Shown: positions 17,662 to 26,627 of the stretch, in pieces
How positions within the stretch are numbered: the stretch's first letter is position 1
How the letters are laid out: every line of letters begins with the position of its first letter
Source of the DNA: JBOHRE01 sp050732635
Lineage (GTDB): Bacteria > Gemmatimonadota > Gemmatimonadetes > Longimicrobiales > RSA9
Length of the DNA: 45,966 nucleotides
Direction: 5' to 3'
NCBI GenBank assembly: GCA_050732635.1
Contig: JBOHRE010000015.1
Coordinates: 1-45,966, forward strand
Notes under the pieces: generated by a model
What the model was told of the DNA's origin: nothing
Database searches by the model: none
What the model saw: only the letters and a program-made list of their open reading frames with translations
Translations under genes and position numbers: made by a program

Positions 17662-17690
17662 TTGCGGTCGCGGACCATGCGTCGTAGTCT
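17662..17690 (+). promoter_or_regulatory. Candidate promoter for the ATP-grasp leader
   Basis: TTGCGG (17662-17667), a 17-bp spacer and TAGTCT (17685-17690). If used, it would give a leader of about 190 nt ending at the terminator hairpin at 17851-17888. The match is weak and should be taken as tentative. Confidence 0.25.
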
Positions 17691-17696
17691 GCGCCC

Positions 17697-17914
17697 ATCA
17701 TGACCATCCAGCGCGCAAACGGGATGATGTGCCATTGCACCTGTTGCTCACCCGTAAAACGGGAGGGAGCCGGCAGCGGCATTGGCGTGCGCGACATGAA
17801 CGGATGAGAGCAGCAGCGGGACACTGACCCCGCACCGTACAGGCGACTCCGCGGCCGCGGCTCCCTTCGAGGAGCCGCGGCCGCTTTTCGTCTCTCCGAG
17901 AGTGAGGTCGAGCG
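17697..17914 (+). other. Gene-free leader upstream of the ATP-grasp gene
   Basis: The 378-base gap between the PIN toxin and the ATP-grasp gene has no convincing gene. On the plus strand it contains small hairpins (CCCGT/ACGGG near 17751-17763; GCGGG/CCCGC near 17816-17832), a seven-codon ORF (MRAAAGH, 17804-17827) and then a strong terminator 27 bases before the next ATG. This layout fits a transcription-attenuation leader, but I could not match it to a known riboswitch. A 63-codon frame on the minus strand (17606-17797) is an unsupported alternative. Confidence 0.35.
17851..17888 (+). terminator. Rho-independent terminator or attenuator
   Basis: A 14-bp perfect stem, GCGGCCGCGGCTCC (17851-17864) with GGAGCCGCGGCCGC (17871-17884), around the loop CTTCGA and followed directly by TTTT. 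It lies just upstream of the ATP-grasp gene, so it either ends an upstream transcript or controls read-through into the ATP-grasp/flavin oxidoreductase pair. Confidence 0.85.
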
Positions 17915-18910
17915 ATGTCGATTTCGTTGGATCGCCCACTGGCCATCTACTACGAGCATCCGGACTGGTTTCGGCCGCTCTTCAGCGAGCTGGAGCGGCG
18001 GGGCGTGCCCTATCAGCGGCTGGATGCTACGCGCCACCGCTACGATCCGGGCGACCAGGCCGAAAGGGACTACTCGCTGGTGCTCAACCGCATGAGTCCA
18101 TCGGCGTATCTGAGAGGCCATGGCCACGCGATCTTCTACACCTCGCAGTATCTGGCGCACCTGCGCCGGCTGGGTGTGCGTGTCGTCAATGGCTACGACG
18201 CCTGGCAGACCGAGATCTCGAAGGCGTATCAGCTGTCGCTGCTGCAGCGGCTGAAGTTCGCGTATCCGCGAGCGCGCGTGATCAGCGCCGGCGTGCAGGC
18301 GCCGGCCGCGGCCGAGGGGCTCCGCTTCCCGGTGCTGGTGAAGCCGAATGTGGGCGGCAGCGGCGCCGGGGTCCGGCGCTTCGACACAGCGGACGCGCTG
18401 CGCCGTACGGCGCAGACCGGTGATCTGGCCATGGGGCTCGATGGGACGGCATTGGTCCAGGAGCTCATCCCGGCGGAGGCCAACCGCATCGTGCGGGTCG
18501 AGGTGCTGGGCGGCCGGTTTCTGTACGCAATACGCATCTACATGGCTGGCGACAGCTTCAATCTCTGCCCTGCGGACGTGTGCCAGAGCGTGGACGGCGC
18601 CGCGCTGGAGCGCACGGCGTGCGCGGCGGACGCGGCGACGAACGGATTGCGCGTGGAGCGCTACGAGCCGCCGTCGCACGTGGTGGCTGCGGTCGAGCGC
18701 ATCACCGCCGCGGCCGGTATCGAGGTCGGGGGCGTGGAGTACGTGATCGATGATCGCGATGGCGAGCTCTACTACTACGACGTCAATGCGCTGTCCAATT
18801 TCGTGGCCGATGCGACGCGGGTGGTCGGCTTCGATCCGTTCGTCCGACTCGTGGACTTCCTGTTGCGCGAAGCCGAGGCGGCCTCGCCGCTGGGGAAGGA
18901 GGCGGCCTGA
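17915..18910 (+). CDS. ATP-grasp domain protein, probable carboxylate-amine/thiol ligase
   Basis: A 331-residue protein; ATG 17915 follows GAGG by seven bases. ATP-grasp features: 'FPVLVKPNVGGSGAGVRRF' (ATP-binding Lys and Gly-rich loop, near residues 140-158), 'LVQELIPAEANRIVRVEVLG' (adenine-side and hinge region, near 183) and 'YYYDVNALSNF' (metal-binding Asp and Asn, near 290). This order resembles RimK-type ligases, which activate a carboxylate as acyl phosphate and join it to an amine or thiol. The N-terminal 120 residues ('YYEHPDWFRPLFSELERRGV') form a pre-grasp domain I cannot assign. It shares one base with the flavin oxidoreductase gene downstream (TGATG), so they likely act in one pathway. 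The substrate is unknown. Confidence 0.8.
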   Translation: MSISLDRPLAIYYEHPDWFRPLFSELERRGVPYQRLDATRHRYDPGDQAERDYSLVLNRMSPSAYLRGHGHAIFYTSQYLAHLRRLGVRVVNGYDAWQTEISKAYQLSLLQRLKFAYPRARVISAGVQAPAAAEGLRFPVLVKPNVGGSGAGVRRFDTADALRRTAQTGDLAMGLDGTALVQELIPAEANRIVRVEVLGGRFLYAIRIYMAGDSFNLCPADVCQSVDGAALERTACAADAATNGLRVERYEPPSHVVAAVERITAAAGIEVGGVEYVIDDRDGELYYYDVNALSNFVADATRVVGFDPFVRLVDFLLREAEAASPLGKEAA

Positions 18911-19986
18911 TGCGCTTCGGCTTCTGGCTTCCCGTATTCGGCGGCTGGCTACGCAACGTGGCTGACGAGGGCATGGAGGCGAGCTGGGCATACGTGCGCC
19001 GGCTCGCCGAACGCAGCGAGCAGATCGGCTTCGACCTGACGCTGGTGGCGGAGCTGAATCTGAACGACATTAAGGGGCTGGACGCGCCCTCGCTCGAGGC
19101 GTGGAGCACGGCGGCCGCACTCGCGGCCGTGACCGAACGGCTGGAGATCATGGTGGCCGTGCGGCCGACCTTTCATCAACCGGCCGTGCTGGCGAAGCAG
19201 GCGGCCAACATCGACCGGATCAGCGGCGGGCGCCTTGCGCTGAACGTGGTCTCATCGTGGTGGGCGACGGAGGCCAGACAGTACGGCGTGCCATTCGACC
19301 GCCACGACGACCGCTATGCGCGCACTGCGGAATGGCTCGAGGTGGTCGACGGGATGTGGCGGCGGCCGAGCTTCAGCTATGCGGGCAACTACTACGCCGT
19401 CGATGAAGCGATTCTCGAGCCCAAACCCGTGCGGCGCCCACGACCCGTGGTGTATGCGGGCGGCGAGTCGCCCGCGGCCAAGGCGCTGATCTCGGCCACG
19501 TGCGACGGCTGGCTCACGCACGGCGATCCGCCGGCGACGATCGCTCGGAAGGTGGCAGACATGCGCGAGCGGCGCGAGCAACTGGAGCTGCCTGCCATGA
19601 TCTTCGGCGCGGCCGGCTACGCCGTCGTGCGGGGCACGGAGACGGAGGCGCGCCGGGAGGTCGAGCGCATCACGGACGTGCGTCAGAGCGCGCGCGGCTA
19701 CGCGAACTATCAGGACTGGATCGACAATACGCAGCTCGAGCAACGCGTCAGCCTGGAAGACTACTCGGTCTCGAACCGCGGCCTGCGCTCCGGGCTGGTG
19801 GGGACACCAGAACAGGTCGCAGAGCGGATCCTGCAGTTCGACGCGGCGGGCGTCGACCTGCTGCTGCTTCAGCTCAGCCCGCAGGCCGAGGAGATGGAGC
19901 GTTTCGCCGCGGATGTGATTCCGCTCGTACGCTCCGCGGGCCGGAGCCGCCGGCTCGGCGGGACACAGCTTCACGCTGTACGATGA
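18910..19986 (+). CDS. LLM-class (luciferase-like) flavin-dependent monooxygenase
   Basis: A 358-residue TIM-barrel oxidoreductase of the alkanesulfonate/dimethylsulfone monooxygenase branch. Typical segments are 'MRFGFWLPVFGGW' at the N-terminus, 'LEIMVAVRPTFHQPAVLAKQ' near residue 78, 'DRISGGRLALNVVSSW' near 100 and 'GDPPATIARKVADMRER' near 205. Near 299, 'GLVGTPEQVAERI' is the usual C-terminal signature. Such enzymes use reduced FMN and oxygen to oxidise or cleave sulfur or carbon substrates. A flavin reductase is not present nearby. It is translationally coupled to the ATP-grasp ligase and ends four bases from the convergent regulator gene. Confidence 0.85.
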   Translation: MRFGFWLPVFGGWLRNVADEGMEASWAYVRRLAERSEQIGFDLTLVAELNLNDIKGLDAPSLEAWSTAAALAAVTERLEIMVAVRPTFHQPAVLAKQAANIDRISGGRLALNVVSSWWATEARQYGVPFDRHDDRYARTAEWLEVVDGMWRRPSFSYAGNYYAVDEAILEPKPVRRPRPVVYAGGESPAAKALISATCDGWLTHGDPPATIARKVADMRERREQLELPAMIFGAAGYAVVRGTETEARREVERITDVRQSARGYANYQDWIDNTQLEQRVSLEDYSVSNRGLRSGLVGTPEQVAERILQFDAAGVDLLLLQLSPQAEEMERFAADVIPLVRSAGRSRRLGGTQLHAVR

Positions 19987-19990
19987 GGGA

Positions 19991-22830
19991 TCAGCGGCGC
20001 GACTGACCTCCGGCCGTCAGCTGGAGCGCGCGGGTGCGTGCGCGGCGGGCCCGCCACTGCAATTCGGGATCGGCGTCGCGCCACAGGTCGGCGAGTGTGC
20101 GGTAGCGCTGGACGGCGCGGGTGCTGTCGCCTCGCGCGGCGTAGAGCTCGGCGACGCGCTCGAGCACGCGGGCCAGGTAGATGCCGTGCCATTGCGGGTA
20201 GTCCACGCCGGCGCCGTTCAGAAAACGTTCGTAGACGGCGATCGCCGAGTCGCGCGCGCCGATCGCTTCATAGGCGGAGCCGAGCGGCGGCAGGTGGCCG
20301 GTCGTGTAGCGGACCTGACGCAGCTCGCGGATCGCATCGTGGTGACGGCCGGCGGCGAGGTCCAGCAAGCCGCGTAGGAAGATCTCCGAGCGGTAGATCG
20401 GCGCGTTGGCAGGCGGTACTGCTTCCAACTGTCTCGCTCGCGCGGTGTCCCCGAGCGAGGCGAGGTGAAGGGCCACGCCGGTCCATGGAAAGCCCACGGG
20501 CAGATCGTCCAGCGGGTGCGGCGCGAGGGCGTTGTGAAGCATGGCGAGCCCGCCGGCGGTGTCGCCCGTGACGTTGGCGTGGAGCGCGGCATACCAGGCG
20601 GTCAGGCTGAGCGAGGCGGAAGCCTGCGCGGCGACTTCTCGGTTGCGGCGCTGCAGCCGGAACAGCTCCTCTGCTTCGCGCATGCGGCCGCGCATTGCGA
20701 GCGTGTAGATACCGAGCACGTGCGGGGCGGCGGCGCCGAGCGAGTCAGCGGCCTCGGCGAGCAGCGAGTCGCCCGTGGCATGATCGCCTCGCGCGGTGGC
20801 GAGCCTGAAGGCATCGACGTACCAGAGTCGGGTGGGGCCGTGCAGCTCGCGCCATGCGCGCGCCGCGCTGTCGGCGGCGGCGAACTTGCCGACCGCGATC
20901 TGCGCGCGCACGAGCTCGTCGTAGAGGCCGGGCCCGGTATTTCCGGCTTGCAGGCCGCGTCGCGCCGCGGCCTCCGCCTCGGCCCAGCGGTCCACATGCC
21001 GGAGGTACCAGGCCAGCGACTGGAGCGCTCGGCCTTCCATCGGATAGAGGCGGATGTAGTCCTGATAGAGGCGCACGGCACGATCGAACATGGTGCCGTG
21101 GCCCACCGTATCGGTGAAGATCAGCGCATCGCGTAGCTTGAGCTGCTCGTAGGGTGTGAGGCCGTCGGCATACTGAAGCGCCTTCAGCCAGAGATTGCGG
21201 ATAGTGTCGGGCGCGGGGGAGCGCGCAAGATTGTTCCACGCCATGCCGAGGCCGTGATACGCCATGGCAAAAGTCGAGTCGAGCGCGATTGCGCGCTCGT
21301 ACAGCGGGATCGCGGCGACCTGATCCAGTGCAGCGTGATGGCGGCTGGCCTCGGTGTACGCCATGAGCGCGTCGAGCGATGGCGTCGTGACGCGTGACAG
21401 TCCCGCCGCGTCGCGGGCCAGGGGCGCCGTGCCGATGCGCTCCTGCAGCCTGACGGCGAGCTGGTCGAGCGCTTCCAGCAGCGAAGCCTGCCCCGCGGCA
21501 CGACCATGAGCTGCGTGAGCACCTCGCTGTCCTCGGCGCGCAGCAGGCGCACGGTGAGCTCGTAGCCGCCCGCACGGTCGACGATCTCGCCGGTGACGAT
21601 GCCAGCGTAACCCTCGCGTACGGCGAGCTCACGCGCGACGTCGGCTGGCAGCGGGAGCAGCGGATCGCGCCGCATGCGACGCAGTGCTTCGGCCAGTGCC
21701 GCTGCGTCGGGGACGCGCAGCTCCGGCGGGGCGTCCAACACGCTGCGCAGCCAGTCACTCGCGGTGGCACCGAGCATCGGATCGCCGTAGGCGAAGTCGG
21801 CGACGACGACGACCAGCGGCTGTCCGGGCGGGGTGGACGCGAGGAGGGAAGCGGGCGCTGCCGCGCCGGTCTCCAGGCCGACCACGGCAGCCACGGCGAG
21901 CGCCGCCGTTGCGCCGGATAGGATACGCCGCCCGGCGCCGCGTGTCGTTAGCCTGATCGGTACGGCGCCCGCTGTCTCGAGTGCTGGCTGAGCATCGGCT
22001 GAGGCGGACTGCTGGCCATCCAGCTCCGTTGAAGCAGCGGTGTGTGCCGTGACAGGCGCAGCGACGCTCGGCGTAAGCGCCTCACCGGCCCCGCGGGCGG
22101 CAAGCACGCGGCCGAGGTGGCCGCGACGTACGGCGTCGATCAGCGCGCGCGTCTCAGGCCCGGGTTCCACCTCCAGCTCGTCGACGAGCAGCGCGGCGAA
22201 CCTCTCGTAGAACCGCAGGGCAGCGGCGCGCTCGCCTGCCGCTGCCAGGCGCTGGATGAATTCGCGCGCGGACCTTTCGCTCGTCGGCGCCAGTCGCAGC
22301 GCGCGCTCGGCAACTCGTTCGGCCTCCGGCAGGGCACCATCTGCGACCTTCGAGTGTGCCAGCGACCATGCCGCCTCCATGGCCATGCTGTTCAGGCGCT
22401 GGCGCTCGTCGTCGAGCCAGGCGTCGAACGCGGAGTCCGACACATGGAAGCCGGCCAGGAGCGCTCCGCCGTACACGTCCAGTGCGTCCGACCAGCGTCC
22501 GGCTGCGACGGCCTCCTCGAACAGAACCACGTCGCAATGCACGCGTGCGTGATCGATGCCGATCTCTTCGCTGCCACGCGTGACTAGCAGGTCCTCGGCG
22601 AGCTCGCGGCGGAGGAAGCTCAGCGCCTGGCTCAGCGCATTGCGCGCCCGAGGCTCATCGAGCTCCGGCCAGAACACGGCCAGAAGCGTGTCGCGGCGGT
22701 GAAACCCACGTGGCCGACACAGCACGAGATAAGCGAGGAGGGCCGCTCGCTTTGGCTGCGCGAGGATGGATGTGAGCGGACTGCGGCCGGTACGGGCGTC
22801 CAGCGTGCCGAAGGCGCGGAGATCGAGCAT
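19991..22830 (-). pseudogene. BTAD/SARP-type regulator with TPR repeats, broken by a one-base deletion
   Basis: From ATG 22830 (minus strand) the 5' part has a winged-helix/BTAD pair: 'MLDLRAFGTLDARTG', 'KRAALLAYLVLCRPRGFHRR' and 'LSQALSFLRREL', then the all-helical BTAD block to about residue 245. A membrane helix ('ATAALAVAAVVGLETGAAA') and an extracytoplasmic FlgO-like segment ('PLVVVVADFAYGDP') follow. At a four-base G run (plus-strand CCCC 21491-21494) one base is missing. Restoring it continues 'QASLLEALDQLAVRLQERIG' and a long TPR region ending at 19991. As written, the frame goes to Arg/Ser-rich nonsense. Restored, the protein is about 946 aa. Regulators of this build are common in Gemmatimonadota and control unknown targets. 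It may be a real pseudogene or a base-calling error. Confidence 0.8.
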
Positions 22831-22969
22831 GCGACGGGTTGAACGAGTTAGGGCAGGACGGCCGGGAGGTGGCGGGCGGCAAGCCTCCCAGGACCTCCTA
22901 TAAGGTAACGCATTCCGTATCCGCGCCACCATTGTCGGGGCCGGAGCTCAGGCGGTGCCCCGGGCGGGT

Positions 22970-23001
22970 GCAGGGGCCGGCTGGGAAGGCCGGACCCCTG
23001 C
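22970..23001 (-). terminator. Strong GC hairpin between the lipoprotein and BTAD genes
   Basis: GCAGGGGCCGGC pairs with GCCGGACCCCTGC, with one bulged base, around a short loop. It lies about 50 bases after the lipoprotein stop on the minus strand. No T tract follows, so it may be Rho-assisted or only structural. Confidence 0.4.
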
Positions 23002-23052
23002 GAAGGTGAGACACGCCGACCCTCACGGCGGCGGCCCACCAGCCACCCGGCC

Positions 23053-23457
23053 TCAGAGCGTCCGCGGACGCGAGGTACGCAGGTCCCGCTTCAGCCGCCA
23101 TTCGATCCAGCGGGCGCCGCCGAGCTCGACCGGTTCGGTCATGACCTCGTCGGCTGAACCGAGCGGATCCGCGATCAGCTGGAGGGAGCCGGCGCCGCCA
23201 GCGCCAACCGAGCTGATCTGGTATTCGGCTCGTGCGCCGGGCGCGATTTCACCGAGAAACTGTCGGCCGCCGACGGAGACGAGGAACAGCCGCACCGGCA
23301 GCCAGTGATCGTTGCGGACGTTCAGCATCAGGGGGTGTGCGTCGGGGCCGCGGGCCGCACTGTCCCTGAAGTGGCCCTCGAATGACGGGGCGCAGCCGAC
23401 GGGCAGGAAAACCGTGCCGATGAGCAGAGCGGTACGCAGAACGGTCTGGCGGGTCAT
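23053..23457 (-). CDS. Small hypothetical lipoprotein
   Basis: A 134-residue protein from ATG 23457 on the minus strand. The N-terminus MTRQTVLRTALLIGTVFLPV ends in the lipobox 'LPVGC', so it is a probable envelope lipoprotein. The mature part has short beta strands ('LMLNVRNDHWLPVRLFLVSV', 'EYQISSVGAGG') and ends in a basic tail. The pattern suggests a small beta-sandwich that may coat or modify a surface. I recognise no family. It is flanked by a hairpin downstream and stands alone, 122 bases from the methyltransferase stop. Confidence 0.75.
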   Translation of the reverse strand: MTRQTVLRTALLIGTVFLPVGCAPSFEGHFRDSAARGPDAHPLMLNVRNDHWLPVRLFLVSVGGRQFLGEIAPGARAEYQISSVGAGGAGSLQLIADPLGSADEVMTEPVELGGARWIEWRLKRDLRTSRPRTL

Positions 23458-23579
23458 GACGGCCTCTTGGCTGAGGGGAGCCCAGAGGCGGCAACTGCTT
23501 AAGGAGCCGTCGCTGGGTCGCGTCCCTGCAACCTGCACGGGCATCCTGACCGGCTGCTGATCTGCGGCCTATCCAGCTC

Positions 23580-24332
23580 TTATCCGGCGAAACGAGCGGC
23601 GCGGATCGTGAGCGGCCAGCGCACTGGCCGTTCCGTTTCCGCCGGTCCCCAGGCGGTGGCGAGCTCGGTAGCGAAGCGCTCGAGTCGCTCGCGGCCGCCC
23701 GCGCGCTCGAGCGCCCGCACGGCCGACCAGGTGCCGATGTAGCCCAGCAGCTCGCCGAGCCGCCAGCGCGCTTCTAGCTCCAGCCGCGGAGCCGCGACTT
23801 CGTCGAACGGGAAGGGCAACGTCGCGTATGCGCGGTCCACGTGGCGTCGCTCGCGTGGCCAGCAGCCGTTCAGGACAACGGTGTGAAGCTGCGTGATCAG
23901 GGCGTCGAGGCGCTCGTCGAGCAGCATGCGGCCGTACGTGACCAGGGCGACGGCGCCGCTGGCGCGCGTCACTCGCCGCACCTCCTCGTAGTAGCGGGCG
24001 AGATCGAACCAGTGCGCCGCCTGCGCCGCGATGGCGAGGTCGACGCTCCGGTCGGCGAGCGGTGCAGCCTCCGCCCGGGCCACGCAGTAGCGGATCCGCG
24101 CAGCGCGATGTGCGGCGGCGATCTGTGCACCGCTGGCATCGGTGCCGATCACCAGCCCGAATCGCTCGCCGAGCGCGACTGAGAGCTGCCCCGAACCGCA
24201 GCCGCAATCCCAGGCGCGGTCATGATCGGAGGCGAGTGAGGTCAGAAAGTCCACGAGCTCGACAGGGTAGGCCGGCCGGTACGTCGCGTAGTCGTCGGCG
24301 TTGCCCGAGAAATGGTCGCCGAACGCGTTCAC
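23580..24332 (-). CDS. Class I SAM-dependent methyltransferase
   Basis: A 250-residue protein from GTG 24332 on the minus strand, seven bases after the ThiF gene. 'FSGNADDYATYRPAYPVELV' opens the family, and 'WDCGCGSGQLSVAL' near residue 42 is the glycine-rich SAM loop (motif I). 'VIGTDASGAQI' supplies the acidic residue for the SAM ribose. The downstream 'VDLAIAAQAAHWFDLARYYEEV' is typical of small-molecule methyltransferases related to trans-aconitate methyltransferase-like proteins. The acceptor is unknown. It is the third gene of the MarR-GNAT/ThiF/methyltransferase operon. Confidence 0.85.
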   Translation of the reverse strand: MNAFGDHFSGNADDYATYRPAYPVELVDFLTSLASDHDRAWDCGCGSGQLSVALGERFGLVIGTDASGAQIAAAHRAARIRYCVARAEAAPLADRSVDLAIAAQAAHWFDLARYYEEVRRVTRASGAVALVTYGRMLLDERLDALITQLHTVVLNGCWPRERRHVDRAYATLPFPFDEVAAPRLELEARWRLGELLGYIGTWSAVRALERAGGRERLERFATELATAWGPAETERPVRWPLTIRAARFAG

Positions 24333-24339
24333 GGCCGCC

Positions 24340-25473
24340 TCAGCGGTGGGACGTAGGCAGCAGCTCGTCCAGGTCGACCTGGCCGACAAACGGTGGCAGC
24401 CGCTCGCCTAGCAGCAGCCGTCTGGCCACGTGCGTGATCTGACCGGCCGCGTAGCGCGCTTCGCCCGCCAGCTGCGGGTAACCGCACAGCACGGTGCCGA
24501 CCTGTTCGAGCGAGCGTCGCGAGCGGGCCGAGATGCCGTCCCAGCCGCCGAGCCACTCCGTCAGCGCGCGGAAGAACGCGCGTGCCGACGGATACGCCTC
24601 GCGCGCGGGTTGCGCTTCGGCGATGCGGCCATGAAACACAGCCAGCTCGGGCCACAGAGCGTACGGCTCCACGCTCAGGAAGCCGCGTTCGTCGGCCGCG
24701 TACACGACATTCAGCCGCCGCTGCTTCGCCGCGAGCCGGATGTCGTGCTTGAGTCCGAGACTGTCGCACTCCTCGATGAGCAGATCGAGCCCGTCCAGGA
24801 AGCCGGCGAGGGTCTCGGCCGTGACGCCGTCCGGCAGCACGGTCAGATCGATGTACGGGTCGATCCGCACGATCCGGCGCGCGACGATGATCGCCTTGTT
24901 CCGACCCAGATCATCGAAGCCGGCGCCGAGACGATTCAGGTTCGACAGATCGAGCTCGTCGAAATCGGCGATGACCATCCGTCCGCAGAGGTGCTCCTGT
25001 GCGATCGCTACCGCGATCTCGCCGCCGACCGACAAACCCAGCACGCCGACGCAGCGCGCGCGCAGGCGCAGCTGCTCCTCGGCCGTGATCTTGTCACGGT
25101 TGCGGTTGGTGATCACCTCGAAATAGGCGTCGCGGCCAAGCAGGTGCACCACCCGCGCCAACCATGGTAGATAGACCCAGTTGCCCACCGCGGTGGCGCC
25201 GCCGGCGGCGTCGACGATCTCCTCCACCAGCGCAGCGCGTGCCGCGGCAGGCCCGGCCGGCAGACGCGCGGCGGCCAGCTCCGCGAGCTGCCTGCCGATC
25301 GGGTCGTGAAGGGCCACGGCGTGCGCGTGGCACAACGTCTGGAACTCGGCGAGCTCGGCGTCATCGAGGCGCACGAAAGACGGCCGCCATTCCGCCGCCG
25401 CCCCCGCTTCCGCGGACCCGAGTAGCTCGGCGAAGGCGGCCAGGTTCAGGGCGTCGTCGCCGTACCCGGCCAT
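24340..25473 (-). CDS. ThiF/E1-like adenylyltransferase, Rv1355c-like, without a nitroreductase domain
   Basis: A 377-residue protein from ATG 25473 (minus strand). ATG 25527 is an alternative and would overlap the preceding gene by 28 bases. The block 'NRNRDKITAEEQLRLRARCV' leads into the Rossmann core 'GVLGLSVGGEIAVAIAQ', then 'ADFDELDLSNLNRLGAGFDD' and 'LGRNKAIIVARRI'. 'LLIEECDSLGLKHDIR' follows where E1-like enzymes bind their partner. These match the ThiF half of the mycobacterial Rv1355c (MoeY-annotated) family, which also carries a C-terminal nitroreductase domain missing here. E1-like proteins adenylate a carboxylate, often a small protein C-terminus. No ubiquitin-like partner gene is in view. 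The reaction is unknown. Confidence 0.82.
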   Translation of the reverse strand: MAGYGDDALNLAAFAELLGSAEAGAAAEWRPSFVRLDDAELAEFQTLCHAHAVALHDPIGRQLAELAAARLPAGPAAARAALVEEIVDAAGGATAVGNWVYLPWLARVVHLLGRDAYFEVITNRNRDKITAEEQLRLRARCVGVLGLSVGGEIAVAIAQEHLCGRMVIADFDELDLSNLNRLGAGFDDLGRNKAIIVARRIVRIDPYIDLTVLPDGVTAETLAGFLDGLDLLIEECDSLGLKHDIRLAAKQRRLNVVYAADERGFLSVEPYALWPELAVFHGRIAEAQPAREAYPSARAFFRALTEWLGGWDGISARSRRSLEQVGTVLCGYPQLAGEARYAAGQITHVARRLLLGERLPPFVGQVDLDELLPTSHR

Positions 25474-25499
25474 GCGAGTCTGTGCTGCCCCGGAGTCGC

Positions 25500-26483
25500 T
25501 CACCGCAGCGCCGACGACGGCGACCATGAGCCGAGCTGCAGCTCCCAGGTCTGTCCCACGAGATCATCGCCAAAGCTGTCGTGCGGCTCCTCGTGCACGA
25601 GGCGGAAGCCTTCCGCCTCGTAGATGCGCCGCGCGGCGTGCAGGACATCGTTCGTCCAGAGCATGATCGAGCGGTAGCCCGTACGACGCGCAAAGGCCAG
25701 GCACTCCTGCACCAGGCGACGCCCGATGCCGAGCCCTCGCGCCTTCGGCTCCACCAGCAGCAGGCGGAGCTGCGCGACGTCGTCCGCGTTGCGGACGCAG
25801 AACACCGAGCCCACGTTCTCCCCGTCCTTCTCCGCGACCCAGCAGCGCTCACGCTTCGGATCGAAATCCCGGATGAAGCCGGCCACGATCTCCGCCACCA
25901 GCCCCTCGAACCGCTCGTCCCAACCGAACTCCTGCGCGTACAGCACGCCGTGCCGCTGCACCACCCACCCCATGTCCCCCGCCTGATGCGGACGAAGAAT
26001 GTACGGGACGCGCTGTTCCTCCCGCGCACCGAGCAGCGACTCGATCGCACCCATCGCGGATACCAGCCGCTCCTGATCCCCCACCGAAAGGTCGTCCAGC
26101 ATTGCAGCGATGTCGCGCCGCGATGCCGCGTTCAGCTCCGCGAACGCGACCTGCCCCGTCGCCGTCAGCGCCAGTGGCTTGCGTCGCCCGTCTCGAGGCG
26201 AGGACGTGCGGGCCACCAGGCCGCGACGCTGCAACCGACGCAGGATCCGGCTCAGATAGCCCGCGTCCAGCCCCAGCTCGCCCGCCAGCGTCGTCGCCGT
26301 GGTGCTCTCGTGATGCGCCAGCTCGTACAGCACCCGCGCCTCCGCCAAGGAAAAGCGCGTCCGCAGCAGACCTTCCTCCAGCACGCCGATCCGCTTCGTG
26401 TAGAAGCGGCTGAAGCGCCGCACCGCCGCGATGCGCTCCAGCGCGCGGTTGCCGTCGTCGCTCCCCCTGGCGCTGGCTTCCAT
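25500..26483 (-). CDS. MarR-GNAT fusion: regulator/acetyltransferase
   Basis: A 327-residue fusion. ATG 26483 follows GGAGG by eight bases; the longer in-frame ATG 26537 lies inside the promoter and is rejected. Residues about 15-150 are a MarR winged helix ('LAGELGLDAGYLSRILRRLQ', then 'RGLVARTSSPRDGRRKPLAL'). Residues about 165-315 are a GNAT acetyltransferase with the acetyl-CoA loop 'KARGLGIGRRLVQE' and 'AARRIYEAEGFRLVHEE'. Such fusions are common in soil bacteria and may respond to and acetylate the same ligand. The gene leads the operon with the ThiF protein and the methyltransferase. Confidence 0.9.
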   Translation of the reverse strand: MEASARGSDDGNRALERIAAVRRFSRFYTKRIGVLEEGLLRTRFSLAEARVLYELAHHESTTATTLAGELGLDAGYLSRILRRLQRRGLVARTSSPRDGRRKPLALTATGQVAFAELNAASRRDIAAMLDDLSVGDQERLVSAMGAIESLLGAREEQRVPYILRPHQAGDMGWVVQRHGVLYAQEFGWDERFEGLVAEIVAGFIRDFDPKRERCWVAEKDGENVGSVFCVRNADDVAQLRLLLVEPKARGLGIGRRLVQECLAFARRTGYRSIMLWTNDVLHAARRIYEAEGFRLVHEEPHDSFGDDLVGQTWELQLGSWSPSSALR

Positions 26484-26525
26484 TCGTCCTGCCTCCGGTC
26501 GGCGCGCTCCCCGCGGATAGTTGCC

Positions 26526-26554
26526 AGTGTACAGCATAAGCTGGCTTCAGTCAA
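26526..26554 (-). promoter_or_regulatory. Predicted promoter of the MarR-GNAT operon
   Basis: On the minus strand, TTGACT (26554-26549), a 17-bp spacer and TACACT (26531-26526). Transcription would start near 26519, leaving about 35 nt with a GGAGG site before ATG 26483. It is the best-looking promoter in the window. Confidence 0.65.
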
Positions 26555-26611
26555 CATCCGGTGGTCGCGCGGCCGGCGAAAGAACCCCCTTGCGCGGCCG
26601 GCTGCGATGTC

Positions 26612-26627
26612 TCATACATACGTATGA
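26612..26627 (+). promoter_or_regulatory. Candidate TetR operator over the start codon
   Basis: TCATAC-ATAC-GTATGA is a perfect 6-bp inverted repeat with a four-base centre; within it CATACGTATG (26617-26626) is a perfect 10-bp palindrome. It covers the ATG at 26624, and there is no Shine-Dalgarno. A TetR dimer here would block its own message and the exporter downstream. Confidence 0.55.

Noticed and set aside
17606..17797. A 63-codon frame on the minus strand starting MSRTPMPLPAPSRFTG.
   Set aside because: The amino-acid mix is plausible, but there is no ribosome site or promoter, no recognised family, and it conflicts with the plus-strand leader. It remains the best alternative content of this gap.
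25581..26627. A 348-codon plus-strand frame opposite the MarR-GNAT gene.
   Set aside because: It is antisense to a well-supported fusion protein and crosses its promoter and the TetR start.
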